DNA from: Acidithiobacillus ferrianus
Lineage (GTDB): Bacteria > Pseudomonadota > Gammaproteobacteria > Acidithiobacillales > Acidithiobacillaceae
Direction of reading: 5' to 3'
Assembly: GCF_010378095.1 (NCBI RefSeq)
Contig: NZ_WNJL01000022.1
Span: forward strand, 124,001-188,000
Length of the DNA stretch: 64,000 bases
The notes beneath the pieces are model-generated. The model was not told where the DNA came from, made no database searches, and was given only the letters and a program-made list of their open reading frames with translations. The translations under genes and the position numbers were made by a program. Of the stretch, positions 54,150 to 62,945 are shown piece by piece; within the stretch, counting starts at the first letter, position 1; every line of letters starts with the position of its first letter.

Positions 54150-54935
54150 TCAACCGCCGTGGCGGAATTCGGGGTAAATCAGCATCCCGCCATCCACCGC
54201 GAGGGTGGTGCCGGTAATGTAACTGGCCAGGTCACTGGCGAGAAAGGCCACCACATTGCCAATCTCTTCGGGTTTACCGAGACGACCCATGGAGATTTTC
54301 TCATCCAGGTCTTTGAGGGACTGGGGGTCACCCCAGACCGACCGATTGATGGGCGTCTGGATGGCGCCGGGAGCGATAGCCACCACTCGGATGCCCTTAT
54401 CCGCCGTTTCCTGGGCGAGGGTCTTGGTGAACATGGATAAACCCGCCTTGGCACTGGTATAGGCGCTGTAGCCTTCCCATGGAATGAACTCATGCACAGA
54501 GGTGATATTGATGATCACCCCGCGTTTGGCCTTCTCCATGCGTGGAATGGCGGCACGGGCGCAGTAGTAGGGACCCATGAGATCGACGGCGAGGATCTTT
54601 TCCCATGCTTGCGGATCATCCTCGCCGACGCTGGCGCGCGGACCATCCATACCGGCATTGTTGACGAGGATGTCCAGGCCGCCGAAGGCGCCTTCCACCG
54701 CCTGCAGCAGCTTCTCCACGGCCGCCGGATCAGCCACATCGGCCTGAAAAGCCTGCGCCTTACCGCCGTGCTTCCGGATGGCGGCGACCACCGCCTCGGC
54801 TTCGTCCAGACCTTTCCGATAATGCACGGCCACTTGTGCCCCGGCCGCCGCCAGCGTCTCGGCAATGGCGCGCCCGAGGCCGCCGCTCCCACCGGTGACC
54901 AATGCTCGCCGGCCCTGCAAGTCCAGATTGATCAT
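54150..54935 (-). CDS. SDR oxidoreductase, glucose 1-dehydrogenase-like
   Basis: A 261-residue classical short-chain dehydrogenase. NAD(P) motif ALVTGGSGGLGRAIAETLA, NNAGMDG, catalytic Ser in IINITSVHEFIPW and the YxxxK in YSAYTSAKAGLSMF. The closest recalled group is glucose 1-dehydrogenase (Gdh of Bacillus), which fits the glucoamylase gene just upstream: glucose released could be oxidised to gluconolactone. GGAGGTGA precedes the ATG, which overlaps the GH15 stop by four bases. Substrate specificity is inferred, not shown. Confidence 0.88.
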   Translation of the reverse strand: MINLDLQGRRALVTGGSGGLGRAIAETLAAAGAQVAVHYRKGLDEAEAVVAAIRKHGGKAQAFQADVADPAAVEKLLQAVEGAFGGLDILVNNAGMDGPRASVGEDDPQAWEKILAVDLMGPYYCARAAIPRMEKAKRGVIINITSVHEFIPWEGYSAYTSAKAGLSMFTKTLAQETADKGIRVVAIAPGAIQTPINRSVWGDPQSLKDLDEKISMGRLGKPEEIGNVVAFLASDLASYITGTTLAVDGGMLIYPEFRHGG

Positions 54936-57295
54936 GCGTCACCTCCAATAATATCGATATGAAAATCCTCGCCCTGCCAGTCGCCGCTGGCGCGCCAGCG
55001 GATGGTGAACTGCACGCTGTCCCCAGCGGAAAGTTTCTGCACCGGCAGGAGGGCGACATGGCCGAGGCCCCAGTTTTCCGAGTCGGTGTCCTGCACCGAT
55101 TGCCAGCCATTGGTGCCCCAATGCAGGGTGAAAGGCGCCTGCAATAGCACCCGCAGCTCTTGTCCGGCGAGCAGTTGACGCGGTCGCTGGCGCAGGCGCC
55201 AGAGCCGGTAGTCAATCTTCGGAACCTTACCCTGATAGCGCTTCCAGGTATTTGCCGGACGATCTATCAGCGTACCCTGCACAGCGCTATGGCAGAGTTT
55301 GACGAACTCGCCATGGGCCCAGACCAAAGGCATGGCCGAGCCGCTGGGGTGGCCGGGAAACAAGCCCTTTTCGGGTATAGGGGCCGCGTCCCAGACTTGT
55401 TCCGGAAGCAAACCACCCTTACCGGTCATGGCCACCATGGCGTTGATGTAGGGCAGGGCATCTTCCCCGGCGGCGAGGGCGTAATGGCCCCGCTCACCTA
55501 CCAGTAAGGGCCAACCACGGCCGATGCCAGTGCCATCGAATGGGCTGCCATCGGCGTGCTCGCCGTAACCATCCCCGTTGTAGCGGTGCCAGACCGGCCC
55601 GTTTGGGGTATCGGTCTTGAGCACTCCGTCCATGACTTTAACCGACGCCACGATCTGTGGATCATCGGCGCTGCGTAGTCCGTAGCGCACCAGTTGCAGG
55701 AAATCATTGGCCACCTGTTCACTGGCGGGCAGGTGGGGGTCGTGGGCGCGATTTTTGATGAGCACCCACTCATTTTTGGCGCCATCCTGCACCAGGACGT
55801 CCGCGGGGGTAATACGCACATAGTAGCCGGGCACCTGGAAGCGTTCCGCAAGGTCCGTGCCACACACGAAGGTCCACTCTTCCAGTCGGGCATTCCAGTA
55901 ATCGGCCAGCATCAGGGCACAGTCGCTGGCCTTGCCGCCGAGGAAGTCCGCGCCCTCGACCAGCGCGGCAATGGCGACCGCCAGGGTGAAGGGATTGACG
56001 CCACCATCCTCTTCCCAGCGATCCTGTCCGGTCACTGGCCCTTCGTGGACGATGAAGTGCAGGGCACGGGTGATCATGTCGGTGACGGCGACATCGTTTA
56101 ACGCCTTGTACTGGCGCAGCAGAGAGGCCAGGAGCACGGGAAATCCGGTTTCATCCAGTTGCACACCCTGCCAGAAGGGTTTGCCGCCCAGCCATTGATT
56201 CTGCAGCCAGTGACCGTCGGCTTGCTGGGTGCTGATCAGATAAGTGAGCACCTGTCGTGCCTCGGTCATGGCGCCCAAGGCTACCAACGCCCCGGCGCTT
56301 TCTACTAAATCCCGTGACCAGACCAGGTGATAACCACCACGACTGTCGCTGGCCTCGCCCCAGGGTATCGAGAGACTCGCGACCAGGGCACCAGGAAAGG
56401 TGCGGTCTTCATGCACCTTGAGGACATTGGTCGAGCGAACATAGAGGGCGTTGGCCGCCGGGGGTAACTTTCTGGCGAAGCTGCACGGGGTCGGATGGCG
56501 TTGGTGCCAGGCATTCCAGCCGGTACTGTAATTTGCAGCGCAACTCTGAAAGCCCTCGGCCAGGGAGGACCAGGCGTTGGTGGCGGCGGCTTCTTTGCTT
56601 GTGCCAAGACCTAAGGCCAGCGTGCCCTGCCGGGGCAGGCGACTCGCGAGTGCAACCTCACCCGGACCGGCCTCCTGATAATCCCACTGCATCCGCCCGT
56701 TCTGGTGAAAGTCCTGCCAAAGATCGCTGCTGCCAACCTCGCCCACTGAGCAGCATTCTAACGCCGGATAGCCGTCCGCGTTGCGACAGGCGAGGGCCAG
56801 TCCAAATGGACCCTGTTCCGCCCAAAGCACCGGTCGACCTTCCCAATCACCCACCCAGGCGCGATTGTTTTCGGCATCTTCACCCAGGCGGGCGGAGCAG
56901 AGCAGATAAGGCCGCAGGGCGTTATCGCCCTCTAATTGAAAATCCAGCAAGAGCACATCGCGCTCAGGGTCGGCGCAGACCTTCAGCGTAAACTCGAATC
57001 GAGCGTGATGATGACGGACGATGGGGAGGGGAACGTGTGGATCGTCCAGTTCCAGTTGCGGCTCTGGCAGGGTCTTCAACTCCTGCCAGAAACCCTGATC
57101 ATCGGCGACGATAAAGCCGAGGTCGCGAATCTGCGGAATGTCGATGCGCGGATAAAAAACTTCGGTGACAATGCCGCTGCCAATGGTGAACCAGAGCTTT
57201 CCGCTCCCAAGCGCCGTGCCGACGCAGGATTTCCGCGCGGTGGACCAGACGGGGTGACGCCAGATGGCACTGGGTGCCTTGCCGACCTGTTTCAT
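54932..57295 (-). CDS. Glucan 1,4-alpha-glucosidase (GH15)
   Basis: A 787-residue glucoamylase/glucodextranase-type enzyme that releases glucose from the ends of alpha-glucans. An N-terminal beta-sandwich (about 1-270) precedes the (alpha/alpha)6 barrel, recognised by SIPWGEASDSRGGYHLVW, WSRDLVESAGALVALG, the catalytic acid region YNGDGYGEHADGSPFDGTG and the second Glu in VWAHGEFVKLCHS. The C-terminal 90 residues are a further small beta domain. No signal peptide, so cytosolic, acting on stored glucan. AGGAG precedes the ATG. First gene of the operon GH15-SDR-GMC-MFS. Confidence 0.93.
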   Translation of the reverse strand: MKQVGKAPSAIWRHPVWSTARKSCVGTALGSGKLWFTIGSGIVTEVFYPRIDIPQIRDLGFIVADDQGFWQELKTLPEPQLELDDPHVPLPIVRHHHARFEFTLKVCADPERDVLLLDFQLEGDNALRPYLLCSARLGEDAENNRAWVGDWEGRPVLWAEQGPFGLALACRNADGYPALECCSVGEVGSSDLWQDFHQNGRMQWDYQEAGPGEVALASRLPRQGTLALGLGTSKEAAATNAWSSLAEGFQSCAANYSTGWNAWHQRHPTPCSFARKLPPAANALYVRSTNVLKVHEDRTFPGALVASLSIPWGEASDSRGGYHLVWSRDLVESAGALVALGAMTEARQVLTYLISTQQADGHWLQNQWLGGKPFWQGVQLDETGFPVLLASLLRQYKALNDVAVTDMITRALHFIVHEGPVTGQDRWEEDGGVNPFTLAVAIAALVEGADFLGGKASDCALMLADYWNARLEEWTFVCGTDLAERFQVPGYYVRITPADVLVQDGAKNEWVLIKNRAHDPHLPASEQVANDFLQLVRYGLRSADDPQIVASVKVMDGVLKTDTPNGPVWHRYNGDGYGEHADGSPFDGTGIGRGWPLLVGERGHYALAAGEDALPYINAMVAMTGKGGLLPEQVWDAAPIPEKGLFPGHPSGSAMPLVWAHGEFVKLCHSAVQGTLIDRPANTWKRYQGKVPKIDYRLWRLRQRPRQLLAGQELRVLLQAPFTLHWGTNGWQSVQDTDSENWGLGHVALLPVQKLSAGDSVQFTIRWRASGDWQGEDFHIDIIGGDA

Positions 57296-57379
57296 GATTA
57301 CTCCTGAGGCGGTGGCCGCACTTGAACCTAGAGGGTAGTATAAAACGAGGAAAGTTCAACAGGATGTTCCCGTGTTTTC

Positions 57380-59878
57380 TCAGAACAGGCTCTTGATGGT
57401 GTTGATCAGCGTATCGCCAAGACTCTCCCCGGCACCACTTTCGGTGGAAGCCGTAGGCGCGGTCACGGGGGGGTATCCAGCCAGATAATCGCTGACTCCG
57501 ATGACATTGCTGCCACCACTGATGGTAGGACCGGTCACGGAAGGGGGGCGGAAGAAGCCGGTGGCTGGACTGCCGGCCATGGCCGTTCGCATGTAATGAA
57601 TCCAGATGGGCAGTGCCTCCCGTGCACCAGCGGCCCAGCGGCCCATGGTCCGGTTGTCGTCATAACCCACCCACACGCTGGTGGTGATGTGTGGACTGAA
57701 TCCGTTGAACCAGGCATTGTTTTCATGATTGGTCGTGCCTGTCTTGCCCGCGATGTCATTGCGTCCGAGGCTTTGTGCCGCCACCCCGGTGCCGATCTTG
57801 ACCACCTGCTGCATCATTTCGGTCAACAGATAGGCGACGCCCGGCGGAACGACGGTTTGTTGCGGAGGCGGCGTGTAGCCCAGCGGACAGTTCATCAGCG
57901 AGATCTGTGTCCCGCGGCTGTTGATGATTTTGGTGATCAAATAAGGCTTGGGCAAAAAGCCGCCGCTGGAGAAGACCGCGTACGCGCGGGCCAGTTGCAG
58001 GGGCGTGTAGTCTCCGGCGCCGAGGACCATGGAAGGCACTTGCGGTATCTGGGAGGCCGGAAAGCCGAAACGCTGCACATACTGCGCCGCATACGGAATG
58101 CCGATATCCATGAGGATGCGCACGCTCGGCACGTTGTGGGAGTAAGCCAGATTCGACCATACCGGGATCGGCGTGTTGGAAAACTGGTTGCTGTAGTTGG
58201 TCGGGGTATAGACCTGTCCGGTGGGCAGGGTGATGGATAGGGGCGTATCCGGGATCGGGGTTTGCGGGGTCATGTAGGTGCTTTTACCTGAGGCGAGCAG
58301 CGCCGGGGCATCCATGGCCGCCGCATAGACAAAGGGTTTAAACCCAGAACCGGGTTGCCGGTAGGCAAACACGGCGCGATCGAAATGACTCAGTTCATAG
58401 CTGAAGCCGCCGACCAGTGCGTGAATGGCTCCGGTGTGACTGTCCAGGCTGACCAGGGCGCCCTGCACGCGGGGAATTTGTGTGAGCTGCCAACCCGCGT
58501 TCTTGCCCGCGGAGGACCAGACGTTGGTACCCCACTCATGGCCCGCGCCCGCCGTGACCGCATGCACGTAAGGGCGCAGCCAGATCAGATCACCGCCGTG
58601 CAACACCGCGTTCACGGTGCGCGGTTCGGGGGCCCCTACGCGGGGACGCGCCCAACGCACGTCCGGCAAGGTCAGGGTGACATTCTGCTGACCCTCCAGC
58701 GAAACGGTGGCGTTTTTGGCGGTCGCACGGATGACCACGCCCCACTTGAGATTGGCGGGATCATGGGGGGGGAGCACGTCGGGCCGCTTGCCCGCGAGTG
58801 CCGCCTGCAACGCGCTTCCGGTGAGTTGCGCGATGGGTCCCCGGTAACTTTTGGAGACCATGCTGGTGAGGCCCATGGAGTAGTTCTCCAATCCTATGGA
58901 TACGGCTTCATCCGCAGCCTGTTGGTTCTGTGGCAGGATGGTGGTGTAGACCTTGAGCCCGGAGCGGTAGGTGAAATCGCTGCCGAATTGCTGGCTCAAC
59001 CAGTTGGCCACCCAGTTGGTCACATAGGGTGCGCTGTTGGTGGCCGCCGCGTGGTATCGCGAGAGAATCGGTTCCGCATTGGCCTTGGCTGCTTCGTCCG
59101 CAGAAATATAACCGCGCTTTTCCATCCGACTGAGGACGTAGGCCCGCCGTTTTTTGGCGAGCCCCGGATTGACTACCGGGTTCAGGAAGGAGGGCGCCGG
59201 CGGCAGCCCGGCGATGGTGGCCATTTCGCCCAAGGTAAGCTGGTCGACATTCTTCCCGTAATAGGTACGGGCCGCCGCCTGCACCCCATAGGCCCCTTGT
59301 CCAAGATAGATTTTGTTCAGGTACAGCTCCAGGATCTGCGTATGGGTGAAATGACCTGCCAACTTATAGGCCAGGAGGATTTCCGCGACCTTGCGGGAAA
59401 TGGTCTTCTGCGGGGTCAGATAGAAGTTGCGCGCTACCTGCTCGGGGATCGTACTGGCTCCCTGCACGGGGGCCATATGAATGAGGTCCACCACGGCCGC
59501 CCGTAGGATGCCCGGAAAGCTGACCGGGTAGTAGAGGAAATTGTCGCTGTAGAAACGCGAATTTTCGGCGGCGATGAAGGCATCCTGCAACTGGACCGGG
59601 ATCTGGTCGATGGGCAGCGCGTAGCGCATTTGCGGGCCGACTTCCTGGAGTAGGGCGCCGTTGGCGGCGTAGATGCGCAGAGGCTCATCAGGGTGCCATT
59701 CCTTGAGTTCATGGACGGGTGGTAAGGTCTGCCAGATCCGGTAGACGTAAATGCCGGCGCCGATCCCGATATTGATCAGAATCAACAGCAGAATCAGAAG
59801 AATCCAGCGTCCATAATGGGGACGCCGGGGGCGCTGGGGTTGTTTGGAGCGCGCGCGCGGAACGTGAGCTTGGGCCAT
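57380..59878 (-). CDS. mrcA: Penicillin-binding protein 1A
   Basis: Bifunctional peptidoglycan glycosyltransferase/transpeptidase of 832 residues. A membrane anchor (about 25-47) precedes the GT51 domain (about 80-250): FIAAENSRFYSD replaces the usual ED..F..H box, and QGASTIPEQVARNF replaces the usual STITQQ. The rest (LELYLNKIYLGQGAYGVQAA, GEMATIAGLP) is canonical. The transpeptidase domain has PGSGFKPFVYAAAMD (SxxK), SHN and GKTGTTN, all intact. The start 59878 follows family length; the frame extends to a TTG at 59911. It is divergent from gltX. Confidence 0.93.
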   Translation of the reverse strand: MAQAHVPRARSKQPQRPRRPHYGRWILLILLLILINIGIGAGIYVYRIWQTLPPVHELKEWHPDEPLRIYAANGALLQEVGPQMRYALPIDQIPVQLQDAFIAAENSRFYSDNFLYYPVSFPGILRAAVVDLIHMAPVQGASTIPEQVARNFYLTPQKTISRKVAEILLAYKLAGHFTHTQILELYLNKIYLGQGAYGVQAAARTYYGKNVDQLTLGEMATIAGLPPAPSFLNPVVNPGLAKKRRAYVLSRMEKRGYISADEAAKANAEPILSRYHAAATNSAPYVTNWVANWLSQQFGSDFTYRSGLKVYTTILPQNQQAADEAVSIGLENYSMGLTSMVSKSYRGPIAQLTGSALQAALAGKRPDVLPPHDPANLKWGVVIRATAKNATVSLEGQQNVTLTLPDVRWARPRVGAPEPRTVNAVLHGGDLIWLRPYVHAVTAGAGHEWGTNVWSSAGKNAGWQLTQIPRVQGALVSLDSHTGAIHALVGGFSYELSHFDRAVFAYRQPGSGFKPFVYAAAMDAPALLASGKSTYMTPQTPIPDTPLSITLPTGQVYTPTNYSNQFSNTPIPVWSNLAYSHNVPSVRILMDIGIPYAAQYVQRFGFPASQIPQVPSMVLGAGDYTPLQLARAYAVFSSGGFLPKPYLITKIINSRGTQISLMNCPLGYTPPPQQTVVPPGVAYLLTEMMQQVVKIGTGVAAQSLGRNDIAGKTGTTNHENNAWFNGFSPHITTSVWVGYDDNRTMGRWAAGAREALPIWIHYMRTAMAGSPATGFFRPPSVTGPTISGGSNVIGVSDYLAGYPPVTAPTASTESGAGESLGDTLINTIKSLF

Positions 59879-59996
59879 ACGATGCTTTTCCGTGTCAAGA
59901 GTGTTTCGCAAAGGGCCCCCGAAATTGCGCTTTGCGAAATACCCCCTTCCGGGTCGTTACATTGCGATGGGGCCGATGGCGCCATATTATAGCACC

Positions 59997-61400
59997 ATGA
60001 ATCTCAAGAGTCGCTTTGCGCCTAGCCCCACCGGTTTCCTGCATCTTGGCAACGCCCGCACGGCGCTTTTCGCCTGGCTGGCAGCGCGCAGTACGCAGGG
60101 GTGCTTCGTACTGCGCCTGGAAGATACGGATCAGGAGCGTTCCACCGCGCTCTATGAACACGCCCTGCTGGAAGACCTGCGCTGGCTCGGGCTCGACTGG
60201 GATGAGGGACCGGATCATGGCGGTGGACATGGCCCGTACCGGCAGATGGAGCGCCAATCCATTTATGGCGACTACTTCGCCCGCTTGCAGACCGCCGGAC
60301 GGGCCTATCCCTGCTACTGCAGCGCCGATGAACTCGCGGCGGAGCGCGCCGTGCAGCGTGGCGCCGGAAAACCACCGCGGTACAGCGGGCGTTGCCGGCA
60401 TCTCGATGCCGGGGCGCGGGCGCAGCGAGAGGCCGCGGGACTCCGGCCCACACTGCGCTTCCGGGTGCCCGATCATGGCACCGTGGTGGTGCCGGATCTG
60501 GTCTGGGGTGAGCGCCACTATGCGCTGGCCGACCTGGGGGATTTTGTCATCCGCCGCAGTGATGGTAGTCCGGCATTTTTCTTCGCCAATGCGGTGGACG
60601 ATGCGCTCATGGAGGTGAATCTGGTGCTGCGCGGGGAAGATCACCTCAGCAACACGCCCCGGCAAATCCTGGTGTTGCAAGCGCTGGATTTACCCATCCC
60701 GGCCTATGGTCATCTGCCCCTGTTGCTGGGGGCGGACGGTCAACCCCTGTCCAAGCGGTATGGGGCCATCAGCTTGCGCGATTTGCAGCATCACGGCTAT
60801 TTGCCGGCGGCGATACGCAACTATCTGGCGCGCCTCGGTCACCACTATACCGCGACGGGTTTTCTGAACCGCGTGGCGCTGGCGCAGGGTTTTTCCCTCA
60901 CGCAGATCAGTCGGGCGCCTGGTCATTTCGACCCGGAGCAACTGCGGCATTGGCAGCGCGAGGCTTTACAATCGCTGGACGATGCCGCCATCTGGACTTG
61001 GCTCACTCCCTGGTTGCGCGACAAGGTGCCGATGGGTCAGGAGATCGCCTTTGTGGCGGCGGTGCGCGCCAACATGGTTCTCCCTGCCGATGCGCTGGAC
61101 TGGGCCGAACGCTGTTTCGCCGTCCCCCTGGCCGACGCCGAGGCGATCCAGACCATCGCCGCCGCGCCCCAGGGTTTCTGGTCCGCAGCGCAGGCAACAC
61201 TGCGAGCCGCCGGCGGAGACTATCGGCTCTGGACCAAGACCCTGCAGAAGGAAAGCGGTCAACGGGGCAAGGCCTTGTTCATGCCCCTGCGCGCCGCGCT
61301 CACTGGGCTGACCCACGGTCCGGAACTGGCGGTGCTGCTTCCTCTGATCGGCGAGGGGCGCGCGCAGACGCGTCTGCAGGCCGCCGCCCAACTTACCTGA
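59997..61400 (+). CDS. gltX: Glutamyl-tRNA synthetase
   Basis: Class I synthetase, 467 residues. ATP motifs: FAPSPTGFLHLGNARTAL (HIGH region reads HLGN) and PLSKRYGAISL (KMSKS region). The zinc-type Cys pair CYCS lies at about 98 (YPCYCSADELAAERA). ATG 59997 fits the family N-terminus MNLKSRFAPSP; the open frame reaches 59892. Acidithiobacilli are known to carry two GluRS; which one this is (tRNA-Glu versus tRNA-Gln charging) cannot be decided here. cysS follows 21 bp later. Confidence 0.95.
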   Translation: MNLKSRFAPSPTGFLHLGNARTALFAWLAARSTQGCFVLRLEDTDQERSTALYEHALLEDLRWLGLDWDEGPDHGGGHGPYRQMERQSIYGDYFARLQTAGRAYPCYCSADELAAERAVQRGAGKPPRYSGRCRHLDAGARAQREAAGLRPTLRFRVPDHGTVVVPDLVWGERHYALADLGDFVIRRSDGSPAFFFANAVDDALMEVNLVLRGEDHLSNTPRQILVLQALDLPIPAYGHLPLLLGADGQPLSKRYGAISLRDLQHHGYLPAAIRNYLARLGHHYTATGFLNRVALAQGFSLTQISRAPGHFDPEQLRHWQREALQSLDDAAIWTWLTPWLRDKVPMGQEIAFVAAVRANMVLPADALDWAERCFAVPLADAEAIQTIAAAPQGFWSAAQATLRAAGGDYRLWTKTLQKESGQRGKALFMPLRAALTGLTHGPELAVLLPLIGEGRAQTRLQAAAQLT

Positions 61401-61421
61401 GTTTATGTGTCGAGGCCGAAT

Positions 61422-62840
61422 ATGACCGTCTCCCCCGCCCCCGGAACTGCGCCGGCCGCCCTACCGGTGCTGACCCTCTACGACACGCTGCGCCGCCGCA
61501 AAACACCGCTGGAAGTGCTGCACCCCGGTCATGTGGGGATCTACGTCTGCGGGATGACCGTATACGATTTCTGCCACCTCGGTCACGCCCGGGTGATGGT
61601 CACCTTCGATATGGTGGTGCGCTACCTGCGCAATTGTGGTTACCGGGTGACCTATGTGCGCAATATCACCGATATCGACGACAAGATCATTCGCCGAGCG
61701 CTGGAGCGTGGCGAATCGACCCAATCCCTCACCGGGCGCTTCATCGACGCGATGCACGAGGATGAGGCGGCCCTGCTCTGCCAGCGCCCTGATCTGGAGC
61801 CGCGGGCGACCGCGCATGTGGGTGCCATGCAAACCCTGATCGGTGCGCTTATTGCCAAGGGACACGCCTATCCGGCGGTCAATGGCGATGTGTATTACGC
61901 GGTGCGGAGTTTTTCCGGATATGGTCGACTTTCTGGCAAGTCCATTGACGATCTGGCGGTGGGGGCGCGGGTCGATGTGGACGAGGATAAACGGGATCCC
62001 CTGGATTTCGCTTTGTGGAAAGCCGCCAAGCCTGGCGAACCCTCCTGGGCCTCTCCCTGGGGCGAGGGACGGCCGGGCTGGCATATTGAATGCTCGGCCA
62101 TGTCGGCCGATGCCTTGGGTTGTGCTTTCGATATTCATGGGGGTGGTGCCGATCTGCAGTTTCCCCACCACGAAAATGAAATCGCCCAGTCTCAGGGTGC
62201 CGGCTGCGCTTTCGCGCACTACTGGATGCACAATGGCTTCGTCCGCATCAATGACGAAAAGATGTCCAAGTCGCTGAATAATTTTTTCACGGTGCGGGAA
62301 CTATTACCGTATTATCCCGGCGAGGTGCTGCGTTTTTTTATTCTCACCAGCCATTACCGCAGTCCCCTCAACTACGCCGAGGAGGCCCTGGAACAAGCCA
62401 AGGCGGGGTTGACCCGGTTGTACACCGCCTTGCGGGGCATGCCCAAGCCGCGAATCGTACCAGAGTTGGGGGCCGAGTGGCGCGCGCGCTTCCACGCGGC
62501 GATGCGGGATGATTTCCATACGCCCACGGCCATCGCCGTACTTTTTGATATCGCCCGCGAGATCAATCGGCTACGAGACGAGGGCAGCGAGGTGGCGGCG
62601 CCTCTCGCGACGGTGTTGCGCGAGCTGGCCAGTGTGCTCGGACTGTTGCAGCAGAATGCGGAAGATTTTCTCCGGGGCGACGAAAAAGACGCCGCCTGGA
62701 TCGACGAACGTATCGTTGCGCGCACGGCAGCGCGCCAGGCCCGGGATTTTGCGGGTGCCGATAGGATCCGGCTGGAACTGACCGCGGCGGGGGTCATTCT
62801 CGAAGATGGCCCGGGCGGCACGACGTGGCGTCGCGAGTGA
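61422..62840 (+). CDS. cysS: Cysteinyl-tRNA synthetase
   Basis: Class I synthetase, 472 residues, zinc-dependent. [19 protein letters not shown] contains the first zinc Cys and [14 protein letters not shown] and [19 protein letters not shown] the remaining zinc ligands; [10 protein letters not shown] the KMSKS loop. ATG 61422, preceded by GAGG, is taken over GTG 61407. Complete. It follows gltX on the same strand. Confidence 0.97.
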   Translation: MTVSPAPGTAPAALPVLTLYDTLRRRKTPLEVLHPGHVGIYVCGMTVYDFCHLGHARVMVTFDMVVRYLRNCGYRVTYVRNITDIDDKIIRRALERGESTQSLTGRFIDAMHEDEAALLCQRPDLEPRATAHVGAMQTLIGALIAKGHAYPAVNGDVYYAVRSFSGYGRLSGKSIDDLAVGARVDVDEDKRDPLDFALWKAAKPGEPSWASPWGEGRPGWHIECSAMSADALGCAFDIHGGGADLQFPHHENEIAQSQGAGCAFAHYWMHNGFVRINDEKMSKSLNNFFTVRELLPYYPGEVLRFFILTSHYRSPLNYAEEALEQAKAGLTRLYTALRGMPKPRIVPELGAEWRARFHAAMRDDFHTPTAIAVLFDIAREINRLRDEGSEVAAPLATVLRELASVLGLLQQNAEDFLRGDEKDAAWIDERIVARTAARQARDFAGADRIRLELTAAGVILEDGPGGTTWRRE

Positions 62841-62945
62841 ACGGCTTTGGGCAATCGGAATACGAAGACCTTTGCCGTTGCCGGAATCGCATCGACCGTG
62901 CCGTGACGACGTCACGCACCCGCGTTCAGGGCATGCGGTGGCGCT

